Positions 1 to 7,396 of a DNA stretch of 64,000 nucleotides are shown piece after piece. The notes below the pieces were generated by a model, which was not told where the DNA came from, did not search any database, and saw nothing but the letters and a program-made list of their open reading frames with translations. Both the position numbers and the translations under genes were made by a program. The stretch is from NCBI RefSeq assembly GCF_000013705.1, contig NC_007947.1, positions 186,001-250,000 of the forward strand. Direction: 5' to 3'. This DNA is from Methylobacillus flagellatus KT (GTDB taxonomy: Bacteria > Pseudomonadota > Gammaproteobacteria > Burkholderiales > Methylophilaceae). Every line of letters starts with the position of its first letter. Position 1 is the first letter of the stretch.

Positions 1-448
1 CGGGCAGAGCCTGGACTCCGATAAATACCAGTATAAGCTGGGATGGTTGGAAGCCCTCACGGCTTATCTCAAGACCGAGCTCGCTGCCCATCCGAAACTG
101 GCTTTGCTGGGAGATTACAACATTGCCCCGGAGGACCGTGATGTGCATGACCCGGTGGCATGGGCGGGGCAGGTGCTGGTGAGCGAGCCAGAGCGCGCGG
201 CATTCCGTGCCATCATGGCATTGGGCCTGCATGACGGCTTCCGCCTGTTTGATCAGGAGCCGGACAGCTTCAGCTGGTGGGACTACCGCATGGCTGGTTT
301 CCGCCGCAACCTGGGCTTGCGCATTGACCACATCCTGGTCAGCGAGGCATTGAAGAGCGAGTGCATGCGTTGCTGGATAGACAAAGGGCCGCGAAAGCTG
401 GAACGGCCATCCGACCATACGCCGGTGGTGTTGCAGCTTGCATGCTGA
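1..448 (+). CDS. xthA: exodeoxyribonuclease III, C-terminal part (5' end outside window)
   Basis: This is the C-terminal portion, about 148 residues, of the Mg-dependent 3'-5' DNA exonuclease/AP endonuclease that opens abasic sites in base excision repair. The reading frame is open from base 2, so the gene enters from the left. Visible family motifs are [12 protein letters not shown] (metal and catalytic Asn/Asp), the WWDYR block, RIDHILVS, and the closing SDHTPVV containing the catalytic Asp-His pair. It ends with TGA at 446-448. The product is cytoplasmic. Identification is secure from these motifs, but the N-terminal half cannot be judged here. Confidence 0.93.
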   Translation, partial: GQSLDSDKYQYKLGWLEALTAYLKTELAAHPKLALLGDYNIAPEDRDVHDPVAWAGQVLVSEPERAAFRAIMALGLHDGFRLFDQEPDSFSWWDYRMAGFRRNLGLRIDHILVSEALKSECMRCWIDKGPRKLERPSDHTPVVLQLAC

Positions 449-596
449 GACGGCCATTTCCACACTGGGCTGAAAAAGGGAATGTGCGATATTTGACTGT
501 CCTAGTTTCAGTGAGCAAGCTGGGATGTGGTAAGTGGCGGGATAGCGAACGTCATTTACTGGATGAATAAAGATATGATGCATTGTTGAGGAAGAT

Positions 597-1172
597 ATGC
601 GTTCTACAGATGAGCAAACTTTAGAAGCTATCCTGGCCCGGCGTTCTGCCTGGCCGTTGAGCGAACCGGCGCCTGCGCCGGCAGAGCTGGAGAGCATACT
701 GCAGGCTGCCGCCGTTGCACCGGATCATGCTGGCTTGCGGCCCTGGCATTTCAAGGTAGTGCAAGGCGACGACCGGCAGGCGCTGCTGCACAGGGTATTG
801 CAGCACCCGGACGCCCAGAACGAACAGGTACAGGTATTGCAAGGAAAGTACACTATGAAGTTGACCACGGCCCCTGTCGTAATCGTGCTGGCTGCGCGCA
901 TCACGGTTCATCCCAAGGTGCCGGAGTTTGAGCAGTTGTTGGCGGCCGGGGCTGCCGTCATGAATATGCTCAACGCCGCCCACCTCCTGGGATATAGCGG
1001 CTTCTGGAGCAGCACGCCGGAGCCGTTGGCTGCCTTGTTGCACAACGTCATGGGGTTCGGCTCACAGGAACGTATCATTGGCTTGTTGAATGTAGGAATG
1101 CCTGCCAGTGCAGCCAGGACCGCCGTGGCCCGCCCATCCTGGCAGGAATATGCCCAGTTATGGCATGCCTGA
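597..1172 (+). CDS. nitroreductase family protein (YdjA-like)
   Basis: A 191-residue FMN-dependent oxidoreductase of the nitroreductase fold. Visible features are the N-terminal LARRSAWPL block (FMN phosphate contact), the APDHAGLRPWHF segment typical of the short YdjA subgroup, and the C-terminal GLLNVGMP segment. YdjA-type enzymes are small, homodimeric and NAD(P)H-dependent. Their physiological substrate is generally unknown, so none is assigned. A GAGGAAG ribosome site lies 2 bases before the ATG. The gene follows xthA by about 150 bp and appears to be transcribed alone. Confidence 0.88.
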   Translation: MRSTDEQTLEAILARRSAWPLSEPAPAPAELESILQAAAVAPDHAGLRPWHFKVVQGDDRQALLHRVLQHPDAQNEQVQVLQGKYTMKLTTAPVVIVLAARITVHPKVPEFEQLLAAGAAVMNMLNAAHLLGYSGFWSSTPEPLAALLHNVMGFGSQERIIGLLNVGMPASAARTAVARPSWQEYAQLWHA

Positions 1173-1293
1173 TGGCTGCCAGGCGCTATCCTGTGCAAAA
1201 ACCGTCAGCTAACACAAGTCCATGACGCCATGATGTCAACGTGGTCAATGGGATAGCCGTTAAAAGCATCCTTGTGACAGAAAAGGCGTTAAG

Positions 1294-1701
1294 ATGAATA
1301 TCGCAAGTCATTATGAGGAGGTTGTGCCTGCAGCATTGTTCCGCAGACCGCAGAGTTTGTTTATTTATGTGAAGATTCCGATCAGGTCCCGTGCAAGGCC
1401 GGACCCCTTCCACCAGCGCGAGCACGAGCTTGCGCGGCTGCTGCAGGAAGCCGATGCAGGCACTGTGATAGGCTGGGGGCAGTCGTTTAGTGATGCTGGA
1501 CAGGACGGTTACCAGCGCGTGGTGTATCAGCGTGTCGATATTACGACGAGCGACATCGGCAAGGCGCGCCCCGTATTGCGTACAATGCTTGAAACGCTTG
1601 CAGTGCCTGCCGGTACCGAAGTGCACTACACCCATCAAGGACAGGCATTGATGGATATTTATACCCACGGTGGCTGGCGCCTGGATCAACCCTATACCTG
1701 A
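1294..1701 (+). CDS. small protein of unknown function
   Basis: A 135-residue soluble protein I do not recognise. It has no signal peptide or membrane segment. The middle reads IYVKIPIRSRARPDPFHQRE, then a Gly-rich GTVIGWGQSF, then a hydrophilic stretch and VPAGTEVHYT, giving the impression of one small alpha/beta domain. I prefer this frame over the longer antisense frame (1186-1770, minus), because that product is rich in Cys and His and lacks domain-like patterning. The ribosome site is weak. It sits alone between the nitroreductase and the MgtC-like gene, with about 120-130 bp on each side. Confidence 0.6.
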   Translation: MNIASHYEEVVPAALFRRPQSLFIYVKIPIRSRARPDPFHQREHELARLLQEADAGTVIGWGQSFSDAGQDGYQRVVYQRVDITTSDIGKARPVLRTMLETLAVPAGTEVHYTHQGQALMDIYTHGGWRLDQPYT

Positions 1702-1834
1702 TACGCCTGGGTAGTCTTCACCCAGTCTGCTCAAGTTAATATTCCCGAAAGGCCGCGCTCGGTACGGCATGGTCTTTCCATTATCATGGCCGCTTCATCC
1801 TAATGACGACAGGGCACACCCTGTGAGGCCATGA

Positions 1835-2524
1835 ATGCATGATTATTTCCTGATCACCATCCATCTTGTCAGCGCCATCGTGGCCGGCGGCATCATTGGC
1901 CTGGAGCGCAGCTTCCATGGCCGTCCTGCCGGTTTCCGCACACATACGTTGGTTTGCCTGGCTTCGAGTCTGCTCATGTTGTTGACGCTGTATCAGTGGC
2001 AGCTGTTGCCCGGAGTACCTAGGGATACCATCAATGCTGATCCTTCCCGCATGGCGCAAGGCATCATGACTGGCATCGGCTTTCTCGGCGCCGGCGTGAT
2101 CTTCAAGGAAGGGTTTACAGTGCGCGGCCTGACGACGGCTGCTTCTATCTGGATCACCGCTGCGATCGGCATCATGTTCGGCATCGGTTTTTATTTCCCC
2201 GCAGTACTGGCCACCCTGATGACGCTGGGCACGCTTTCCCTGTTCCGCTGGATAGAGGTACGCCTGCCTTCCCATTATTATGCGCATTACCAGGTATCGT
2301 TTGATCGGCAAAGCCCGATGCCCGAAAGCGAGCTGCGCCAGTTCATCATGGACAAGGGGTTCACCATCGCCAATATGAGCTATGCCATTTCGCATGAAGG
2401 ACGGCTGCTGGAGTACAGCATGATTCTCAGAACCTCCGACCAAGACAATATTTCCGTGTTGGCACATGCCTCGCAAAGCATGGAGATCGTCCGTATCTTT
2501 CGCATTGCGCCGACAAGGGATTAA
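1835..2524 (+). CDS. MgtC/SapB family membrane protein
   Basis: A 229-residue inner-membrane protein. The N-terminal 140 residues hold four to five hydrophobic segments with the MgtC/SapB signatures GGIIGLERSFHGRPAGFRTH and GIGFLGAGVIFKEG. The remaining ~80 residues form a soluble C-terminal domain of the ACT-like type seen in longer MgtC proteins. Family members are linked to low-magnesium survival, membrane potential and intracellular growth, and are not proven transporters. A TGTGAGG ribosome site precedes this ATG; the ATG four bases upstream runs into a stop at once. No Mg-responsive leader was recognised. Confidence 0.88.
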   Translation: MHDYFLITIHLVSAIVAGGIIGLERSFHGRPAGFRTHTLVCLASSLLMLLTLYQWQLLPGVPRDTINADPSRMAQGIMTGIGFLGAGVIFKEGFTVRGLTTAASIWITAAIGIMFGIGFYFPAVLATLMTLGTLSLFRWIEVRLPSHYYAHYQVSFDRQSPMPESELRQFIMDKGFTIANMSYAISHEGRLLEYSMILRTSDQDNISVLAHASQSMEIVRIFRIAPTRD

Positions 2525-2836
2525 GCGGAGCCGTCCTTTAACATTCAGCGGAAACGCTGGCTGGGCATTCTTCTGCAGACGCCTTGGGCATCGTCCCTTG
2601 CGATATCAAGATGTGGCCATGCTTTGTGCTGCGGCTGGCGAGCAAGCGGAATGTGCCGTTGCGCATGGCAATCTTCCGCGCCGTGATCCAGTTTTGCTTG
2701 CAACCTTCTATAGGCGCTGCATTGCCGTGCCTCACTATCCTGCGCGGCAACGCAGCCGTAGCCTGCGTCCCGGGTTGGATCATTAAAACTTGCGGCCGGG
2801 TGTCGTCCCGGTGCGCTTTCATGGCAATATCACGCC
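2525..2836. other. 312-bp gap between mgtC-like gene and dGTPase
   Basis: No gene is convincing here. Open frames cross the gap on both strands, but their products are Arg/Cys-rich, share no recognisable motif and mostly run out of one or other flanking gene. Base composition resembles the neighbouring coding DNA rather than a typical AT-rich promoter region, so a decayed gene is possible. I found no clear terminator or -10/-35 pair. Confidence 0.4.
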
Positions 2837-4180
2837 ATGCAGAATAACCAAGACAAGACCATGCAGGACTGGGTGGACCGGCGGCGTTATGCCGCGGGCT
2901 ATAGCGGGCAGCCTTTCAACTCGGATGAGGTGGATGGGGAATACCAGCGTGACCGCGCGCGCATCATCCATTCCGCCTCATTCCGCCGGCTGCAGTCCAA
3001 GACGCAGATTTTCAGCATCGGCGACAGCGACTTCTACCGCACCAGGCTCACGCACTCGCTCGAGGTCGCGCAGATCGGCTCGGGCATCTGCGAGCAGTTG
3101 CGCCAGCAATACAGAGCCCATGCAGAATACAGTACCTGGATTCCTTCCCTGAGCCTGATCGAGGCCATTTGCCTGGGTCATGACCTCGGGCACCCGCCGT
3201 TCGGGCATGGCGGCGAAGTGGCCCTGAATGCCTTCATGCATGCGCATGGCGGCTTCGAGGGCAACGGGCAGACGCTGCGCATCATCGCCCGCCTGGGCGA
3301 GTACTCGCCCGAGCACGGGCTGGACCTGACACGCCGCACCATGCTGGGCCTGCTGAAATACCCGGTGTTGCACAGCGAAGCGGCGAATTACAGCACGGCG
3401 GCGCAGGGTGTTTCTTCCAACATTGAATACGCCAAGCCGCCCAAGTGTATCCATGATGACGAGGCGGATATCCTGGATTGGATACTTGCGCCGCTACCCG
3501 AGCCAGACCGTGCCCGCTTCCGCGAAACCCGGCCGGTAGAGGGCAAGCATGCCAAGGCGTTGCACAAGGGATTCGATACGTCGATCATGGAGCTTGCGGA
3601 CGATATCGCCTATGGCGTGCACGACCTGGAGGACGCGCTGGCGCTAGAGCTGGTCACCGAAAGGCAATGGAAGGCGCTGGTGATGATGCAGGTTCAAGCC
3701 TTGCCCGGCTGTCCTTTGCATGAACAGGCTGATTTCTACAACAGCAAGCTGTTCTCCGGCAGCGATCGTGACCGCAAGCATGCGATCAGCAAGCTAGTGA
3801 ATTATTTCATCGGCAATATCCATATCAGCGAGCAGGGGGACTTCGTTTCCCCGTTGTTGCGCTTGCAGGCGGAAATGCAGCCGGAGGCTCGTGCATTGCT
3901 CGATATCCTCAAGAAGTTCGTTTTCGATGAAGTCATCCGCCGGCCGCAAATCCAGGCCCTGGAGTTCAAGGGACAGCAGATGATCATGCGCTTGTTTTCC
4001 ACATTGCTGGAAAACCCAGAGCGCCTGCTGCCAGCCGCCCATCTGGTGCAGTGGCGCGATAGCCCGCAATCCATGCGGGTGATCTGCGACTATATCGCCA
4101 GCATGACCGATGTCTACGCCGCCCGCTTGTACAACCGTCTGTTCAGCCCGGATATAGGCTCGGTGTTTGATCGGTTGTAA
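2837..4180 (+). CDS. dgt: deoxyguanosinetriphosphate triphosphohydrolase-like protein (dGTPase)
   Basis: A 447-residue HD-domain enzyme that releases tripolyphosphate from dNTPs and so helps balance nucleotide pools. The HD metal site is explicit: LTHSLEVAQI with His73, then GHDLGHPPFGHGGE with His115-Asp116, and a downstream Asp in MELADDIAYGVHD. The N-terminal RIIHSASFRRLQSKTQIF block is characteristic of the type-1 dGTPase group. Length fits the family. No strong ribosome site precedes the first ATG; the next in-frame ATG (residue 9, base 2861) is an alternative start. The MliC-like gene follows closely and may be co-transcribed. Confidence 0.93.
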   Translation: MQNNQDKTMQDWVDRRRYAAGYSGQPFNSDEVDGEYQRDRARIIHSASFRRLQSKTQIFSIGDSDFYRTRLTHSLEVAQIGSGICEQLRQQYRAHAEYSTWIPSLSLIEAICLGHDLGHPPFGHGGEVALNAFMHAHGGFEGNGQTLRIIARLGEYSPEHGLDLTRRTMLGLLKYPVLHSEAANYSTAAQGVSSNIEYAKPPKCIHDDEADILDWILAPLPEPDRARFRETRPVEGKHAKALHKGFDTSIMELADDIAYGVHDLEDALALELVTERQWKALVMMQVQALPGCPLHEQADFYNSKLFSGSDRDRKHAISKLVNYFIGNIHISEQGDFVSPLLRLQAEMQPEARALLDILKKFVFDEVIRRPQIQALEFKGQQMIMRLFSTLLENPERLLPAAHLVQWRDSPQSMRVICDYIASMTDVYAARLYNRLFSPDIGSVFDRL

Positions 4181-4218
4181 TGCCTATTGCCTGTGTAAGA
4201 GATATTCAAGGAGGGGTG

Positions 4219-4533
4219 ATGAAGCATGTTTCGTTGATGCTGTTGTGCTGTTTGCCATTGGGAGCCTGCCATTCAGGGAGCGGACCTCAAGCTCGGCTTT
4301 ATCAATGCGAAAGTGGTGGTGTGGCGCAGGTGGCGTATACGCAGGACAAGGCCGTGCTGCAATACCAGGAAAACACACACACGCTGACACAGGCGATCTC
4401 CGCGAGCGGGGCGCGTTATCGTAATGATGCACTCGAATGGTGGAGCAAGGGGGACGAAGCGACCTTGTTTACCGATGACCATGGGAATGCGGGAGACATC
4501 CTCGATCGCTGCAGGCATGTTCCGCACCACTGA
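4219..4533 (+). CDS. MliC-type C-type lysozyme inhibitor lipoprotein
   Basis: A 104-residue precursor with a lipoprotein signal peptide ending in LPLGAC, so the mature protein should be lipid-anchored at the Cys and exported. The body matches the MliC domain: YQCESGG near the start, then SASGARYRNDALEWWSKGDEATLF, of which SASGARY and the KGDEATL stretch are the family signature contacting the lysozyme active site. The start at 4219 follows an AAGGAGG ribosome site; a longer frame from 4180 would destroy the signal peptide. A role in protecting peptidoglycan from host or environmental lysozyme is known for the family and inferred here. Confidence 0.85.
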   Translation: MKHVSLMLLCCLPLGACHSGSGPQARLYQCESGGVAQVAYTQDKAVLQYQENTHTLTQAISASGARYRNDALEWWSKGDEATLFTDDHGNAGDILDRCRHVPHH

Positions 4534-4659
4534 CCTCTAATTGCTGACAATTGTTGACGTTTTGATGCCGTTCAAGGGCGAAAAACCCTCCTATACTGGC
4601 GCTTGGCTATCGTTTGTCGATAGGGTGGCCGTAGACAGCTTATCAAGGAGGATCAAACA

Positions 4660-5349
4660 ATGAATCGATATGGTGCGGAATTTTTGGGAACATTCTGGCT
4701 GGTGCTGGGTGGGTGTGGCAGTGCAGTATTGGCTGCAGCATTTCCGGAGGTGGGCATCGGCCTGCATGGCGTATCGCTGGCATTCGGCTTGACGGTGCTT
4801 ACGATGGCATTTGCCATTGGTCATATTTCCGGCTGCCATTTGAATCCCGCAGTATCGATTGGTTTGTGGGCGGGCGGTCGCTTCGCAGGCAGCCAGCTGC
4901 TACCCTACATTGTTGCGCAGGTGTTGGGTGCAATAGCGGCTGGCGGCGTGCTTTATCTCATTGCGAGCGGCCAGGCCGGATTCGATGTCACTGCAGGATT
5001 TGCTTCCAATGGCTACGGGGAGCATTCGCCAGGCGGATATACCATGACGGCCGCATTGGTCGCGGAAGTGGTGCTCACCGCCTTCTTCCTGTTCATCATC
5101 ATGGGCGCGACTGACCAGCGCGCACCAGCAGGTTTCGCACCGATTGCGATCGGCCTGACCTTGACCCTGATCCACTTGATTAGTATCCCTGTCACCAACA
5201 CCTCCGTGAATCCGGCGCGCAGTACCGGCGTGGCCGTATATGCAGGTGGCTGGGCCGTAGACCAGCTCTGGCTGTTCTGGATCGCGCCTATCGTGGGTGG
5301 TGTGATCGGTGCCTGGGTGTATCGCGCTGTGGCGGGCAGTAAAGCCTGA
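4660..5349 (+). CDS. aqpZ: aquaporin Z
   Basis: A 229-residue, six-segment inner-membrane water channel. Both half-helix NPA motifs are present: [11 protein letters not shown] (residues 62-64) and [10 protein letters not shown] (184-186), the second followed by the selectivity-filter Arg187. His171 in TLTLIHLIS fits the AqpZ-type filter and argues against a glycerol facilitator, as does the absence of the Asp after the second NPA that marks GlpF-type channels. A strong AAGGAGG ribosome site lies just before the ATG. It appears monocistronic, and a large inverted repeat lies after its stop. Confidence 0.95.
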   Translation: MNRYGAEFLGTFWLVLGGCGSAVLAAAFPEVGIGLHGVSLAFGLTVLTMAFAIGHISGCHLNPAVSIGLWAGGRFAGSQLLPYIVAQVLGAIAAGGVLYLIASGQAGFDVTAGFASNGYGEHSPGGYTMTAALVAEVVLTAFFLFIIMGATDQRAPAGFAPIAIGLTLTLIHLISIPVTNTSVNPARSTGVAVYAGGWAVDQLWLFWIAPIVGGVIGAWVYRAVAGSKA

Positions 5350-5363
5350 CACCCGCCACCTCA

Positions 5364-5413
5364 GACCTGCAATGGGGATGCACTGAGTACTTGTGCATGA
5401 TCCATTGCAGGTC
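5364..5413 (+). other. long inverted repeat between aqpZ and DUF1275 gene
   Basis: A 12-bp perfect inverted repeat, GACCTGCAATGG at 5364-5375 and CCATTGCAGGTC at 5402-5413, encloses a second 6-bp repeat (ATGCAC 5378-5383, GTGCAT 5393-5398). The RNA would fold into a hairpin of about 18 pairs with a small internal loop. There is no immediate T run, so it is not a textbook terminator. It covers possible GTG (5393) and ATG (5414) starts of the downstream gene, so it could affect that gene's translation or mark the aqpZ transcript end. Confidence 0.65.
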
Positions 5414-5440
5414 ATGCCGTTTGTGTGTTTTCCTTGCAGA

Positions 5441-6124
5441 ATGTTGCCCACTTCCGCGCTGCCTGCTGACAATTCACTCCCTGTCGCCGCCCTGCTCACA
5501 TTGTCGGGCGGTTTTCTGGATGCCTTCACTTTTGTCGGGCATGGCCAGGTATTTGCCAATGCCATGACCGGCAATATCGTCCTGATGGGAATTGCGACCG
5601 CTGCCCAGGACTGGGAACAGGCGTTGCGACATGTGCCGCCTTTGCTAGCATTCATCGCCGGGGTATTTCTGGCCAACTGCTTGCGACTGCCCAGGGTGCG
5701 GGAGATGGTTGTCAGTCCGGCCTTGGTATGCCTGGCCCTCGAAATCGTGATGTTGGGCGTAGGCAGCCAGCTACCTGCAGATTTTCCGGATGCCTGGCTG
5801 GTGCCGGGGATTGCGTTGGTAGCAGCCATGCAGAATTCCAGTTTCACCCATGTGGGCAGTTCACCTTACAACTCGGTCATGACAACGGGCAACCTGCGAC
5901 GCAGCATAGAAAGCCTGTTTAGAGGCCTCACACACAAAATGACACGGACCGACTTGCATGAGGCGCGCGTTTTTGGCCTGGTGTGCCTGTGTTTCCTGCT
6001 TGGCGCCGTGCTGGGCGGCCTGTGCACGATGAGTATGGACAACCAGGCCCTGCTGGTTCCTGTGCTGATCCTGGCCGTGGTGTTTGCTATCTGTCTCTAC
6101 GATGCAAGGGCGCGGGGCCAGTAG
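5441..6124 (+). CDS. DUF1275 (YoaK-type) membrane protein
   Basis: A predicted inner-membrane protein of about 227 residues with six to seven hydrophobic segments and the DUF1275 hallmarks LTLSGGFLDAFTFVGHG, NAMTGNIVLMGIA and SPYNSVMTTGNLRR. The family is widespread with no settled function; transport is often suggested only from topology. The start is uncertain: GTG 5393 and ATG 5414 are in frame but lie in or at the edge of the upstream hairpin, and ATG 5441 is chosen because the conserved region begins soon after it. None has a good ribosome site. Its stop abuts the end of convergent ntrX without a gap. Confidence 0.85.
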   Translation: MLPTSALPADNSLPVAALLTLSGGFLDAFTFVGHGQVFANAMTGNIVLMGIATAAQDWEQALRHVPPLLAFIAGVFLANCLRLPRVREMVVSPALVCLALEIVMLGVGSQLPADFPDAWLVPGIALVAAMQNSSFTHVGSSPYNSVMTTGNLRRSIESLFRGLTHKMTRTDLHEARVFGLVCLCFLLGAVLGGLCTMSMDNQALLVPVLILAVVFAICLYDARARGQ

Positions 6125-7396
6125 CTATTTGGTCTTGACCCCGAGCTGCTTGAGTTTGCGGTAGAGGTGGGTGCGTTCGAGATGCACATTTTCTGCCACC
6201 TTGCTCATGTTGTTCCCTGCCTTGGCGATGTGATGCTCGAAGTACAAGCGCTCGAAGTCATCGCGCGCTTCCCTGAGTGGCTGGTCAAGGTCGATGGCCA
6301 AGGAGGTGGCAGCGGTATGACCGGCATTGTCCAGATGCATCTGTGCAAACTGTCCAATCACCCGGTTGACGTCTGCCAAGGTGATTTTTTCTCCTAGCGA
6401 GGTTTGCACAAGGTTGCGGATCACGCTGTCCAGCTGGGCGAGGTTGCCCGGCCAGTCAGCGTTACGCAACGCATTGAGCGCTGCAATATCGAACTCGCGG
6501 TAGGCGGCTTCGCCAGTTTCCACCATGAGGGTGACCATGGACCGGGCCAGGTCGGGAATGTCCTCGCGATGATCCTCGAGGGCCGGCACGCTGACAGTCG
6601 TAATGGAGAGCGCCTGCAGCAGGTTGCTGTCGAACGTGCCCTCCTGCACCAGTTGTGGCAGGGCGCGCGCAGTGCCGCATATCACGCGCACGTCATATTT
6701 TTCCGCCTTGGACAGCATGAGCAGCAGCCCCTTTTGCTCAGTCTTGTTCAGTTCGGCAACTTCCGGAATGAAAATCAGGCCATCGCTGGCATGTTCCAGC
6801 AATTCCAGCGGGGCTGAAGCCAGGCGCTCGGTTTCGCTAAGTTCCAGCCAGGGCGTGCCTGGCTGGTGCAAAAAGCGGGCGCAGAGTTCCAGGCCGCTGC
6901 CCTTGGCCCCGATCAATAGTAGGGCGGATCTGAGGTTGGCAACTTGTTCCAGGCGCTGGCGCAGTTCCGAGATGACGGGACTCTTGCCCAGATTGAGCAG
7001 ATTCATGTCGGAGCGCGGCAACTGTTCGCCATGCTTGAGCGCTGCATTGACGGTCTTGAGCAGCTTTTGCAGTGCGATGGGTTTTTCCAGGAAGTCGAAT
7101 GCGCCGATGCGGGTGGCCTCAACCGCCGTGTCGATGGTGCCGTGCCCGGACATCATGACGACGGGCATGGTCAGCAGGCCGCTGTTGCCCCATTCCTTGA
7201 GCAGGGTAATGCCGTCACAGTCCGGCATCCAGATATCGAGCAGGACCAGGTCAGGCCGGGCCTGCTGGCGCCAGGTACGGGCTTCCGCTGCATTCTCGGC
7301 CAGCCGCACCTGGTAGCCTTCATCCTGCAAAATATCCCTTAACAATTCGCGGATGCCGATTTCGTCATCCACGACCAGTACTTGCCTTGCCGTCAT
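6125..7396 (-). CDS. ntrX: NtrX-like response regulator with degenerate AAA+ domain
   Basis: A 423-residue partner of NtrY. The receiver domain (1-120) is intact, with Asp10-Asp11, phospho-acceptor Asp54, Ser in MMSGHG and Lys in LEKP. The C-terminal Fis-type helix-turn-helix is also intact (NNMSKVAENVHLERTHLYRK). The central domain is atypical: the Walker A position reads GAKGSGLEL, with Leu instead of the catalytic Lys; the Walker B position reads LIFIPEVAE, with Pro for the catalytic Asp; the GAFTGA loop region is missing and the arginine-finger segment is unrecognisable. It should bind DNA but not drive sigma-54 open-complex formation. ntrX overlaps ntrY by 4 bases, last in the def operon. 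Confidence 0.9.
   Translation of the reverse strand: MTARQVLVVDDEIGIRELLRDILQDEGYQVRLAENAAEARTWRQQARPDLVLLDIWMPDCDGITLLKEWGNSGLLTMPVVMMSGHGTIDTAVEATRIGAFDFLEKPIALQKLLKTVNAALKHGEQLPRSDMNLLNLGKSPVISELRQRLEQVANLRSALLLIGAKGSGLELCARFLHQPGTPWLELSETERLASAPLELLEHASDGLIFIPEVAELNKTEQKGLLLMLSKAEKYDVRVICGTARALPQLVQEGTFDSNLLQALSITTVSVPALEDHREDIPDLARSMVTLMVETGEAAYREFDIAALNALRNADWPGNLAQLDSVIRNLVQTSLGEKITLADVNRVIGQFAQMHLDNAGHTAATSLAIDLDQPLREARDDFERLYFEHHIAKAGNNMSKVAENVHLERTHLYRKLKQLGVKTK

Noticed and set aside
1186..1770. 194-codon minus-strand frame opposite the unknown gene at 1294
   Set aside because: Its product is rich in Cys, His and Leu without domain pattern, and the plus-strand frame reads like a normal protein. 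It looks like a shadow frame.
4554..4597. aqpZ promoter made of TTGACG and TATACT
   Set aside because: The two elements are 32 bp apart, far outside the usual 16-18 bp spacer.
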